Source: Leucobacter allii
GTDB lineage: Bacteria; Actinomycetota; Actinomycetes; Actinomycetales; Microbacteriaceae
Reading direction: 5' to 3'
NCBI RefSeq assembly: GCF_022919155.1
Contig: NZ_CP095045.1
Location: 2,790,001-2,854,000 of the forward strand
DNA length: 64,000 nt
Shown here: piece by piece, positions 50,595 to 58,758 of the stretch
How the letters are laid out: each line of letters begins with the position of its first letter
How positions within the stretch are numbered: the first letter of the stretch is position 1
Program-made: the position numbers and the translations under genes
Notes under the pieces: generated by a model
Database searches by the model: none
What the model was told of the DNA's origin: nothing
The model's input: only the letters and a program-made list of their open reading frames with translations

Positions 50595-51695
50595 ATGAGC
50601 GAGCTCGATCTCATCCCCGCCGGCACCGTCTTCACGCCCGAGCAGATCACGCACTACGCGGAGCCCGAGGCGCGCTCGCTCGAGGACGCGATCCGCGACG
50701 CCGATCTGCTCGTGAGCACCCCGCACTCGGGCGCGGCGATCCCCGAGGAGCTCGCGGAGTTCCTCTCCCCCGAGCTCACCCGGCGGCTGCAATACGACTT
50801 CAGCGACGTCGCCACGGCGGCCGTGGTGCGGCGCTGGGCCGAGATCGACCCGCGCATCGTCGCGGTCGTCAACCCGCACCCCCGCCTCGTGCGCGACCCG
50901 AACCGCGCCAAGCCCGCGGACGTGCGCGCCGATCTCGCCGCCGCCATCGAGCGCGTGCGCGACGCGGGGCCCTGGCAGCCGGTCGACCTCGCCGGCGTCG
51001 ACGCGATCCGCCCCGTCACCTTCTCGTTCTTCCCGATCCTCGAGATCCCTCGGAGCGCGGACGGACTCGCGCGCCTCGTCGACGCCTTCGCCGCCGCGGC
51101 CGCCCAGGGGCTCGAGGTCTACGAGCGCACCCGCGACGCCCTCACCGAGCGCTTCGTCGCACAGGGGCTCGCGCACGGCGGGGTCTTCACGCGGCTCTCG
51201 TTCCACGACACCATGAACACGACGACGACGCGCGACGGCGCGGTGAACGTCGCGAGGGCCGAGGCGGACCGCCTGCCCGCGGTGGTCGCGCTCTCCAACC
51301 GCGGCGACGCCCGCGGCGAGGCGCGCGCCCTGCCCGAGGGCGCGGCCGCCGATCCGCCCACCCTGGACCCCGCGGCGCTCCGCGCGCTCGCGGAGGCGCA
51401 TCGCGCGGGCTTCGCGGTCGAGGATCCCGCGGCGGTGGCCCTGAACCGGCCGTATCTCGGCAGCCAGGAGATCCTCGCGGACGGTCGCCGCTTCCGCGCC
51501 ATCGCCGGTGAGGCCGAGGCCGCCGGGCTCCGCCTCGGCGCCGTGCAGGCCGAGTTCCTCCGCGAGTACCTGCTCGGCCCCGCCGCGACGGCCGAACTGC
51601 ACGAGCCTGGCACGGAGTGGGTGTCCGAGGATCCGGCTCGCGTCGACGCCCTCGCCCACGCCTGCCGGCGCGCCTGGGACGCCGTACGCGGCTGA
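50595..51695 (+). CDS. N-formylglutamate amidohydrolase family protein
   Basis: 366 residues. Family features: LVSTPHSGAAIPEELAEFL (metal-binding His), DFSDVATAAVVRRWAEIDPRIVAVVNPHPRLVRDPNRA and the His in LSFHDTMNTTTT. The characterised HutG-type enzyme hydrolyses N-formyl-L-glutamate from histidine degradation; no other hut genes are seen here. This protein may use another N-acyl amino acid. Leaderless start; it converges with the Dcu transporter across 22 bp. Confidence 0.82.
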   Translation: MSELDLIPAGTVFTPEQITHYAEPEARSLEDAIRDADLLVSTPHSGAAIPEELAEFLSPELTRRLQYDFSDVATAAVVRRWAEIDPRIVAVVNPHPRLVRDPNRAKPADVRADLAAAIERVRDAGPWQPVDLAGVDAIRPVTFSFFPILEIPRSADGLARLVDAFAAAAAQGLEVYERTRDALTERFVAQGLAHGGVFTRLSFHDTMNTTTTRDGAVNVARAEADRLPAVVALSNRGDARGEARALPEGAAADPPTLDPAALRALAEAHRAGFAVEDPAAVALNRPYLGSQEILADGRRFRAIAGEAEAAGLRLGAVQAEFLREYLLGPAATAELHEPGTEWVSEDPARVDALAHACRRAWDAVRG

Positions 51696-51717
51696 CGCGC
51701 CTCGGATCCCGTCGGGC

Positions 51718-53061
51718 TCAGCCGCCCCAGATCACGCCGAACAGGGCGCCGACCGCGATGGTCGCGACCGCCAGCACGAGCGTCGGCACGAAGAAGGAGT
51801 GGTCGACGAGCTTCGTGCCGAGCTTCGTGCTGCCCGAGGTGTCGAAGTTCGCCGCCGCGATCTGCGAGCCGTTGGTCGGCAGCAGGTAGATGCCGGCGAA
51901 GGCGCCCGCCCACATGCCCGAGAGCAGCCCGAGCGGGATCCCGGCCGCGAGCCCGATCGGCACGATCGTCCGGGTCGCCGTCGACTGGCTGGTCGTGAGC
52001 ACGCACACGAGGAAGACGCCGAGCGCGAAGATCCACGGCGCCGCCGTGACGAGCCCGCCGACGCCGTCCGCGATGAGATCGGTGTGCGCCCCGAGGAAGG
52101 TGTCGGTGAGCCAGGCGAGGCCGAAGAGCGCGATCGCCGAGACCATGCCGGCCCGGAACACCGTCATCGTCGGGATCTCCGCCACCTTCGGGCGCGAGAT
52201 CAGCAGGATGAGCGTGCCGGCGACGAACATCACCACCTCGATGATCGGCGTCATGCTGATGGGGTCGCCCGCCGCGTCGAGCGGGCGGAGTCCCTTGAAC
52301 AGGCCGAAGACCACGATCGCGGCCACGCCGAGCAGGAACACGATCGCCGCGTTCCGCCCCGCTGACGTGACCGTGACCGCGGCGCGCACCTCCTGCGCGT
52401 CGGCGTGCGGCGCCTCGAGCTCGCCCGAGGCGATTCGCTTCTGGATCTCGGGATCGTCCGCGATGTCCTTCCCGAGGCGGTTCACCACGAAGCTCGAGAT
52501 CACGATGCCGACGATCGCGGCGGGGATCGTGACCTTGAGGATGTCGATGAGCTCGAAGTTCCACGGCGCCGTGTCCGTGAGCGTCACCATCGCCGCCATC
52601 GCCGCCGAGACCGGGCTGCAGGCGAGCGCGACGCCCGTGGAGACGACCGAGAGCGACAGGGGCCGCGACGGCCGGATCCCGTTGCGGTAGGCCAGGTCCT
52701 GGATCACGGGGAGCAGCGGGTAGAGGATGTTCGAGGTGCCGGCGCCGACCGAGAACAGGAACGAGACGAGCGGTGCGACGAGCGTGATCTGCTTCGGACT
52801 GCGCGCGATGAGCTTCGCCGCGATCGACACCATCCAGTCGATGCCGCCCGCCGCCTGCATCATCGAGGAGGCAAGCACGACGACGAGCACGATGAGCAGC
52901 GCGTCGACGGGCGGATCCCCCGGCGCCAGGCGGAACACGAAGACGAGGATCGCCACGCCCGTGCCGCCCCACAGGCCGAGTCCCACCCCGCTCGACCGCG
53001 TCCCCATCACGATGCACCCGAGCACGACCAGCAGCTCGGTGATGAACAGCGCCGTTTCCAT
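51718..53061 (-). CDS. Dcu-type C4-dicarboxylate transporter
   Basis: 447 residues, about ten to twelve membrane helices, resembling DcuA/DcuB: opening LLVVLGCIVMGTRSSGVGLGLWGGTGVAILVFVFRLAPGDPPVDALLIVL, SVGAGTSNILYPLLPVI, RPSRPLSLSVVSTGVALACSPVSAAMAAMVTL and late QSTATRTIVPIGLAAGIPLG. The family exchanges or imports fumarate, malate, aspartate and succinate, classically in anaerobic respiration. No aspartase or fumarate reductase gene lies nearby. Confidence 0.88.
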   Translation of the reverse strand: METALFITELLVVLGCIVMGTRSSGVGLGLWGGTGVAILVFVFRLAPGDPPVDALLIVLVVVLASSMMQAAGGIDWMVSIAAKLIARSPKQITLVAPLVSFLFSVGAGTSNILYPLLPVIQDLAYRNGIRPSRPLSLSVVSTGVALACSPVSAAMAAMVTLTDTAPWNFELIDILKVTIPAAIVGIVISSFVVNRLGKDIADDPEIQKRIASGELEAPHADAQEVRAAVTVTSAGRNAAIVFLLGVAAIVVFGLFKGLRPLDAAGDPISMTPIIEVVMFVAGTLILLISRPKVAEIPTMTVFRAGMVSAIALFGLAWLTDTFLGAHTDLIADGVGGLVTAAPWIFALGVFLVCVLTTSQSTATRTIVPIGLAAGIPLGLLSGMWAGAFAGIYLLPTNGSQIAAANFDTSGSTKLGTKLVDHSFFVPTLVLAVATIAVGALFGVIWGG

Positions 53062-53133
53062 CCGCGTCCCCCAGTCCCCCGGTCCCCGACCGATGCGTTC
53101 CCCGTCAGCGTAACCAGATCCCGGCGCCGCGCA

Positions 53134-53139
53134 TAGCCT
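53134..53139 (+). promoter_or_regulatory. -10 box before the leader ORF
   Basis: TAGCCT, identical to the -10 box of the GNAT gene at 7841, ends 7 nt before a GTG that opens a 20-codon frame. Confidence 0.5.
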
Positions 53140-53146
53140 TTCGAGT

Positions 53147-53209
53147 GTGACGCCGCTTTACCGGGCGGTTCGCGCGGCGGACGCGCCCGCGGGATCATGG
53201 GGGGCATGA
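53147..53209 (+). CDS. candidate leaderless leader peptide upstream of the C-S lyase gene
   Basis: A 21-codon frame (20 residues plus TGA; begins MTPLYRAVRA, ends GSWGA) opens with GTG 7 nt after a TAGCCT box, and its TGA overlaps the ATG of the next gene as ATGA. If the -10 box is used, the mRNA would start at this GTG and the peptide would be translated without a leader, with coupling to the lyase gene. It contains no cysteine or methionine run, so attenuation by those amino acids is not obvious. Too short to support by homology. Confidence 0.45.
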   Translation: MTPLYRAVRAADAPAGSWGA

Positions 53210-54549
53210 CCGACCCCGCCTGTCCCCTCCCCGACGCCGAGCGCGATCCCGGCGGGGTACCGTTCGCGGAGCTCGCGCCGGAGCGCCTGCGGGCGGAGCG
53301 CAGCAGCATCAAGTGGCGCCGATTCCCCGAGGACGTGCTGCCGCTGTTCGTCGCGGAGATGGACTTCCCCGTCGCCGGGGTCGTGCAGCAGGCCATCGTC
53401 GACCGGGTGCGGGCCTCGGACACCGGCTATCTCGACGGGCCCGGGGGGCTCGCGCCGGCCTTCGCCGGGTTCGCGCGTGATCGCTGGGGCTGGGACGTGC
53501 CGGCGGAGCGGATCCACCTCGCCACGGACGTCGCGACGGGCATCGTGGAGTCGCTGCGCGCGTTCCTGCCGCGCGGCGGCCGGATCATCGTGCCGACGCC
53601 GGCGTACCCGAGCTTCTTCGAGATGCTGGACGAGGTGCCGTTCGAGGTCGTCGAGATCCCGCTGGCGGAGCGCTCGGGGGACGACGGCGCGCCCCGCGTC
53701 CGGCTCGACCTCCCCGCGATCGCCCGCGCCTTCGCCGAGGCGCCCGGCATCGACGCCTTCCTGCTGTGCAATCCGCACAACCCCCACGGACTCGTGCATG
53801 CCTCGGAGGAGCTCGCGGAGCTCGCACGGCTCGCCGCGGCGCACGACGTGCTCGTCGTCTCGGACGAGATCCACGCGCCCCTGAGCTTCGCCGGCGTCGC
53901 TTTCACCCCCTTCGCCCCGCTCGCCGCGGCCGCCGGGGCGCTGTCCGTGACCGCGACCTCGGCGAGCAAGGGCTGGAACCTCGCCGGGACGAAGTGCTCG
54001 GTGCTCGTGGCCGCAGACGACCGCGCGAACGCGACGCTCCGCGCGCTGCCCCCGGAGGTCGCGTGCCGCTCGAGCATCCTCGGCCTCCACGCCGGGGTCG
54101 CCGCATTCCGGGACGCCCGCGACTGGCTCGACCGGGCCGTCGCGCAGTTCGAGGCGAACGACCGGCTGCTCGCCGGGCTCGTGGCCGAGCGGCTGCCCGG
54201 CGTCCGCTACACACGGCCCCGCGCCGGCTACCTCGCCTGGCTCGACTTCCGCGACGCCGGGCTCGGCGCCGACCCCTGCTCCCGGATCCTCCACGAGGCG
54301 CGCGTGGCGCTAAACGACGGGGCGCACTTCGGCGCGGGCGGCGCCGGCCACGTCCGGCTGAACCTCGCCTGCGCCCCCGACACGATCCGGCGCGCGATCG
54401 ACCGCATCGCGGCGATCCTGCCGGGCACGCCGGCCGCGACCGCTGCCGATCGCGCCCCCGCTGCCGACCGCGTCGCCGATCCCGCTCCCGCCCGCGTCGC
54501 CGATCCCCTCGACGCCCCGACCGTCACCGATCCGGAGTCCGCACGATGA
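53206..54549 (+). CDS. PatB/MalY family pyridoxal-dependent C-S lyase
   Basis: 447-residue fold type I aminotransferase-like enzyme. Seen: RRFPEDVLPLFVAEMDFPVA at the N-terminus, CNPHNPHGLV, VVSDEIHAPL (PLP aspartate) and TSASKGWNLAGTKCS (PLP lysine). Related proteins are cystathionine beta-lyases that form homocysteine, pyruvate and ammonia. The C-terminal 40 residues are an Ala/Asp/Pro/Arg repeat. The ATG at 53206 lies within GGGGGGCATG and overlaps the leader frame's stop; an ATG 9 nt upstream is possible. The MetY-type gene overlaps its end by 4 bp, so both serve sulfur amino acid metabolism. Confidence 0.88.
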   Translation: MTDPACPLPDAERDPGGVPFAELAPERLRAERSSIKWRRFPEDVLPLFVAEMDFPVAGVVQQAIVDRVRASDTGYLDGPGGLAPAFAGFARDRWGWDVPAERIHLATDVATGIVESLRAFLPRGGRIIVPTPAYPSFFEMLDEVPFEVVEIPLAERSGDDGAPRVRLDLPAIARAFAEAPGIDAFLLCNPHNPHGLVHASEELAELARLAAAHDVLVVSDEIHAPLSFAGVAFTPFAPLAAAAGALSVTATSASKGWNLAGTKCSVLVAADDRANATLRALPPEVACRSSILGLHAGVAAFRDARDWLDRAVAQFEANDRLLAGLVAERLPGVRYTRPRAGYLAWLDFRDAGLGADPCSRILHEARVALNDGAHFGAGGAGHVRLNLACAPDTIRRAIDRIAAILPGTPAATAADRAPAADRVADPAPARVADPLDAPTVTDPESAR

Positions 54550-55928
54550 CCTCCTCCGCCCTCGAGCCCGCCGCCCCCATCACCGACTGGGAGGGCTTCG
54601 CGTTCGATACCCGCCAGGTGCACGCCGGCGAGTACCCGGATCGGAACACCGGGCTGCGCGTGCCCCCGATCGCGCTGTCCGCCGGGTACGTCTTCGAGGA
54701 CTTCGACGATCAGGTGGAGCGCTTCGCGGGCACCCCGGCGCGGCCAGGCGGCGCCTTCCCCGGGGACGCGGCCGCCACGCCCGGAGCGATCTACTCCCGC
54801 CAGGGCAATCCCACGAACGCGGTCGCCGAGGAGCGGCTCGCCTCCCTCGAGGGCGGCACCGTGGCGGTCGCCGTCTCGAGCGGTCAGGCCGCGATCTCCT
54901 CCGCGCTGTTCGCGCTCGCCCAGCACGGCGACCGCATCGTCTCGACCGCCTCCATCTACGGCGGCACGCGGATCCTCTTCGGGCGCAGCTTCCAGCGCTT
55001 CGGGATCGACGTCGACTACGTCTGGGACGCGGACGACGACGCCGAGTGGGAGCGCGCCATCCATCCGAACACCCAGGCGATCTACGCCGAGACGATCCCG
55101 AACCCGCGCAACGACGTCACCGACCTCCGGCGCATCGCGGAGGTCGCTGCGCGCCACCGGCTGCCGCTCGTCGTCGACAACACCGTCGGCACGCCCGCGC
55201 TCATCCGCCCCTTCGAGCACGGCGCCGACATCGTCGTGCACTCCACCACGAAGTTCCTCACCGGGCACGGCGCCGCGGTGGGCGGTGCGATCGTCGACGG
55301 GGGGCGCTTCGACTGGGAGGCCGCCGAACGCGCCGGCCGATCCTACCCACTCATCACCGCGGCGCCCCGACCCGGGCTGGGGTCGATGCTCGACCGCTTC
55401 GGCGCCGGCGCCTACGCGCGCGCCGTGCGCGAGGCCGTCGTCAACGACATCGGCCCCGCGCTCTCCCCCTTCAACGGCTTCCTGCTGCACCAGGGCATGG
55501 AGACGCTGTCGCTCCGCATGGAGCGGCACGTCGACTCCTCGCTCGCGATCGCGGCGTGGCTCGAGGCGCAGCCCGAGGTCGACTCGGTGGACTACGCCGG
55601 GCTCCCCGCGCACCCCCTGCACGGCATCGCGCAGCGGGACTACGGCGGCCGCACGGGCTCCGTCTTCGGGGTCACCGTCCGCGGCGGCATCGAGGGCGCC
55701 CGCGCCTTCGTGAACGGGCTCCGGGTGTTCTCCCGGATGACCGGCATCGGCGACACCCGCTCCATGGTGATCCACCCGCTCACCTCGACGCACGCGAGCT
55801 TCGCGCCCGAGATCAGCGAGCGGCTCGGGATCGGGCCCGGCCTGCTCCGGCTCTCCGTCGGGCTCGAGTCCGCGGACGATCTGATCCGCGATCTCCGCGC
55901 CGGCCTCGACCGGGTCGCCGCCCGCTAG
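54546..55928 (+). CDS. O-acetylhomoserine sulfhydrylase family enzyme
   Basis: 460-residue Cys/Met metabolism PLP enzyme. Seen: FDTRQVHAGEYPDRNTGLRVPPIALSAGYVFEDFDDQ, YSRQGNPTNAVAEERLASLEGG, VVDNTVGTPALIRPFEHGADIVVHSTTKFLTGHG (PLP lysine in the last part) and LLRLSVGLESADDLIRDL. Length and the PFEHGADIVVHSTTKFLTGHG segment fit MetY, which makes homocysteine from O-acetylhomoserine and sulfide. It is translationally coupled to the C-S lyase (ATGA overlap) and followed by the second palindromic element. Confidence 0.88.
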   Translation: MTSSALEPAAPITDWEGFAFDTRQVHAGEYPDRNTGLRVPPIALSAGYVFEDFDDQVERFAGTPARPGGAFPGDAAATPGAIYSRQGNPTNAVAEERLASLEGGTVAVAVSSGQAAISSALFALAQHGDRIVSTASIYGGTRILFGRSFQRFGIDVDYVWDADDDAEWERAIHPNTQAIYAETIPNPRNDVTDLRRIAEVAARHRLPLVVDNTVGTPALIRPFEHGADIVVHSTTKFLTGHGAAVGGAIVDGGRFDWEAAERAGRSYPLITAAPRPGLGSMLDRFGAGAYARAVREAVVNDIGPALSPFNGFLLHQGMETLSLRMERHVDSSLAIAAWLEAQPEVDSVDYAGLPAHPLHGIAQRDYGGRTGSVFGVTVRGGIEGARAFVNGLRVFSRMTGIGDTRSMVIHPLTSTHASFAPEISERLGIGPGLLRLSVGLESADDLIRDLRAGLDRVAAR

Positions 55929-56156
55929 CCCGGCTCCCCGCCCGCCTCCCGCTCACCTTCCTCCCGCTCACCTTCCTCCCGCTCACCGCGTCCCACCCGA
56001 CCCTCCCATCCCTCCCCCGGCTCACTCGCACGTCAGTCGTTGCGACTTGGCGGGCGGCGAAGTCGCAACGACTGACGTGCGAGGAGCGGGGTCAGGGCGG
56101 GATGGGGCAAACGGGTGGGGCGGGACGGGGTGGAGTGGGACGGGCGCGGCGCGGGA
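55929..56156. repeat. palindromic intergenic element, copy 2
   Basis: Between the convergent MetY-type and panB genes. A perfect 24-bp inverted repeat (56025-56048 and 56060-56083; begins CTCGCACGTCAGTCG, inner TTGCGACTT) with an 11-nt G-rich loop. On its left is a pyrimidine-rich tract containing a 15-bp unit CCTCCCGCTCACCTT repeated almost three times (55945-55987); on its right a purine-rich tract. The core and the pyrimidine-hairpin-purine order match copy 1 (28491-28780). No gene is seen. Confidence 0.78.
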
Positions 56157-57008
56157 TCAGCGGGCGCCGGGGAGCGCGGCGCGGGCCGCCGCCACGGCCT
56201 CCTCGCTCGCGGCGTAGCCGTGCTCCGGACCGGGGAACGCGCGCGAGCGGACCTCGGCCGCGTACGCCGCCACCGCGGTCGCCATGTCGTCGCCGATCGC
56301 GGCGTAGCGCTTCACGAACTTCGCGGCGCGGCCCTCCGTGATGCCGAGCAGGTCGTGCAGCACGAGCACCTGCCCGTCCGCGTCTCCCGCGCCGATGCCG
56401 ATGATCGGGATCGCGAGCGCCTCGCGCAGCACCGCAGTGAGCTCGGCGGGCACCGCCTCGACGACGAGGCAGAAGGCACCGGCCGCCTCGACGCCGAGCG
56501 CCTCGGCGACGAGCCGTTCGGCGCTCGCGGTGGTGCGCCCCTGCGCCCGCAGCCCGCCGAGGGCCGTCGCCGTCTGCGGAGTGAGGCCGATGTGCCCGAC
56601 CACGGGGATGCCCGCCTCGACGATGGCGCGGATGCGGCTCAGACGCGAGGCGTTGCCGCCCTCGAGCTTCACCGCATCGGCGCCCGCCTCCTTCAGGAAG
56701 CGCACGGAGCTCGCGACGGCCTGCGCGTCGGATTCCTCGGTCGCGCCGAACGGGAGGTCGCAGACGACGAAGGCGGTTTCGGTGCCGCGGCGCACCGCGC
56801 GCGCGAGCACGAGCATCTCGTCCGTCGTCACGGGCACCGTCGCATCGTAGCCGAGCACGACCTGCGCGCCCGAGTCGCCGACGAGCACCATGTCGACGCC
56901 CGCGCGCTCGGCGGCGCGCGCGCCCGGATGGTCGTAGGCGGTGACCATCACGATGGCTTCGCCCGCGGCCTGCTTCTCGAGGAGCTGCGGGATGGAGATG
57001 CGGGTCAT
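56157..57008 (-). CDS. panB: 3-methyl-2-oxobutanoate hydroxymethyltransferase
   Basis: First committed step of pantothenate synthesis: adds a hydroxymethyl group from 5,10-methylene-THF to 2-oxoisovalerate. 283 residues. Seen: MVTAYDHPGARAAERAGVDMVLVGDSGAQVVLGYDATVPVT (metal aspartate), FGATEESDAQAVASSVRFLKEAGADAVKLEGG, GHIGLTPQTATALGG and IGIGAGDADGQVLVLHDLLGI. It is the last gene of a six-gene operon; its ATG lies 1 nt after the panC stop codon. Confidence 0.95.
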   Translation of the reverse strand: MTRISIPQLLEKQAAGEAIVMVTAYDHPGARAAERAGVDMVLVGDSGAQVVLGYDATVPVTTDEMLVLARAVRRGTETAFVVCDLPFGATEESDAQAVASSVRFLKEAGADAVKLEGGNASRLSRIRAIVEAGIPVVGHIGLTPQTATALGGLRAQGRTTASAERLVAEALGVEAAGAFCLVVEAVPAELTAVLREALAIPIIGIGAGDADGQVLVLHDLLGITEGRAAKFVKRYAAIGDDMATAVAAYAAEVRSRAFPGPEHGYAASEEAVAAARAALPGAR

Positions 57009-57009
57009 G

Positions 57010-57921
57010 TCAGGGCTCCTTCGTCGGTGTGCGGGGGATCGTCTCGGCATCGGAGTCGGCCGTCGCGCCGGCGCCGAGGAGGACGTTGTCGATGAGCCGG
57101 ACCTCGCCGACCCGCGCGGCGACCGCGCACAGCACCGGGCCGTCGAGCCGTTCGCGCGGCGCGAAGCTGTCGGGGTCGACGAATGCCAGGTACTCGGCCG
57201 AGACGCCCGAGGCGATGAGGATCTCCTCGCCCCGCGCGAAGAGCTCCGCGGTGCGGGTCTCCCCGAGCAGCGCGGCGGACGCGATGGCCTCGAGCGCCCG
57301 CGGGATCGCGAGCGCCCGCGAGCGCTCCTCGGGGCTGAGCCTCACGTTGCGGCTCGAGCGCGCGAGACCGTCGTCGTCCCGCGAGGTCGGGCAGCCGACG
57401 ATGCGGGTCGGGATCCCGAGATCGGCGACCATCCGCCGCACGACGCGCAGCTGCTGGGCGTCCTTCTCCCCGAAGTAGGCGGCGTCGGGGAGCGCGGCGA
57501 GCAGCAGCTTCGTGACGATGGTCGCCATCCCGTCGAAGTGCGCCGAACCGCGCACGGCGCCCTCGAGGGTCGCGGTGAGCGGTCCCTCCACGTGCACGCC
57601 GGTCGCATGCCCCTCGCGGTACATCTCGGCGGCCTCCGGGGCGAAGAGGAGATCGACGCCGGCCCGCTCCGCGAGCGCGGTATCCCCCGCCTCCTGCCGC
57701 GGATAGGCCGCGAGATCGGCGGCCTCCGTGAACTGCGTCGGGTTCACGAAGATCGACATCACCACGACGTCGTCGTTCCGGCGCGCGGCCCGGACGAGCG
57801 AGAGGTGCCCCTCGTGCAGCGCTCCCATGGTGGGCACGAGACCGACGGTCGCGGCGGGGCGCACGGCGCGCGCCTCCCGGAGCTCGGCCCGCAGTGCGGC
57901 GACGGTGCGGACGATCTTCAC
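57010..57921 (-). CDS. panC: pantoate--beta-alanine ligase
   Basis: Condenses pantoate and beta-alanine with ATP to form pantothenate. 303 residues. Seen: VGLVPTMGALHEGHLSLVRAARR (nucleotide-binding HxGH region), VMSIFVNPTQFTEAADLAAYPR, YFGEKDAQQLRVVRRMVADLGIP and SSRNVRLSPEER. Its start overlaps the DUF2520 gene's end by 4 bp. Confidence 0.95.
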   Translation of the reverse strand: MKIVRTVAALRAELREARAVRPAATVGLVPTMGALHEGHLSLVRAARRNDDVVVMSIFVNPTQFTEAADLAAYPRQEAGDTALAERAGVDLLFAPEAAEMYREGHATGVHVEGPLTATLEGAVRGSAHFDGMATIVTKLLLAALPDAAYFGEKDAQQLRVVRRMVADLGIPTRIVGCPTSRDDDGLARSSRNVRLSPEERSRALAIPRALEAIASAALLGETRTAELFARGEEILIASGVSAEYLAFVDPDSFAPRERLDGPVLCAVAARVGEVRLIDNVLLGAGATADSDAETIPRTPTKEP

Positions 57922-58751
57922 GGCTGCTCCTCGGGAGGTCGGGATCCGGTGGTTCCGGCTGCGGGATCGGCGCGCTCCGGATCGTTCGGCCCGGGATCGC
58001 GCCGTGCGGCCAGGCGGCGCGTCGCGGCGACGAGCGCGTCCACGAGGGACGCGTCCTCGGGCAGGCGCTCGCGGACGGCCGTCAGCTGACGGGCGACCGT
58101 TCCCTCGTCGCCACGGGCGATCGGCCCGGTGAGCGCCCGCGAACCGCCCGCCCCCGCCCAGTTGCGCAGCGCGGCCCCGGCGAGCGGCAGGAGCGCGGCG
58201 CGGGGCACTCCGGCCGACGCCGCGAGCCGCTCGGCCAGGTCCTCGAGCACCACGAGGAAGTTCGCGGAGACCGAGGCCGCGGCGTGGTATGCGGCCCGGT
58301 CGCGGTCCTCGACGCGAAACGTGGTGAGCCCGAGGAGCGCCGCCAACCGCTCGGCGACGGCGAGCGCCTCGGGGCTCGCGCCGTCCACTGCGGCGTGCGC
58401 CCCGGCGAAGACACCGGCGCCGACCCCCTCGGTCACGCTGTGACCGCCGGTCACACCGCCCCCCTCGGTCACGCTGAGCAGCGGATGCAGCGAGAACGCG
58501 GCGTGCGGGGCGAGCGGGGCGAGGGTCGTGATGCCGGAGCAGTGCCCGACGAACGGACCCGGCGTGAGGCGCGCCGCCGCATCGGCGATCGCCGCGTCGG
58601 GCACGGCGAGCAGGATCGCGTCGGGCGGCGCGCCCTCGCTCGGCCAGTCCCAGCCGCGCCCCGCCGGCGCGGCGACGTCCGCCCCCGCGGCGACGAGCGC
58701 GGCCGCGAGCGCCGCCCCCATGCGGCCCCGTCCGACGATACGGATGCGCAT
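57918..58751 (-). CDS. DUF2520 Rossmann protein of the pan operon
   Basis: 277 residues. N-terminal NAD(P) fold: RIVGRGRMGAALAAALVAAGADV with GxGxxG-like spacing, then ILLAVPDAAIADAA and VGHCSGITTLAPL. A C-terminal all-helical domain of the DUF2520 type contains YHAAASVSANFLVVLEDLAERLAASAGV. Related folds include ketopantoate reductase and 6-phosphogluconate dehydrogenase. It overlaps panC by 4 bp, and no panE gene is nearby, so it may supply the missing ketopantoate reductase step (inference). A serine/threonine/glycine repeat (about 93-110) interrupts the fold. The last 30 residues are disordered. Confidence 0.82.
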   Translation of the reverse strand: MRIRIVGRGRMGAALAAALVAAGADVAAPAGRGWDWPSEGAPPDAILLAVPDAAIADAAARLTPGPFVGHCSGITTLAPLAPHAAFSLHPLLSVTEGGGVTGGHSVTEGVGAGVFAGAHAAVDGASPEALAVAERLAALLGLTTFRVEDRDRAAYHAAASVSANFLVVLEDLAERLAASAGVPRAALLPLAGAALRNWAGAGGSRALTGPIARGDEGTVARQLTAVRERLPEDASLVDALVAATRRLAARRDPGPNDPERADPAAGTTGSRPPEEQP

Positions 58752-58758
58752 GATCGGG

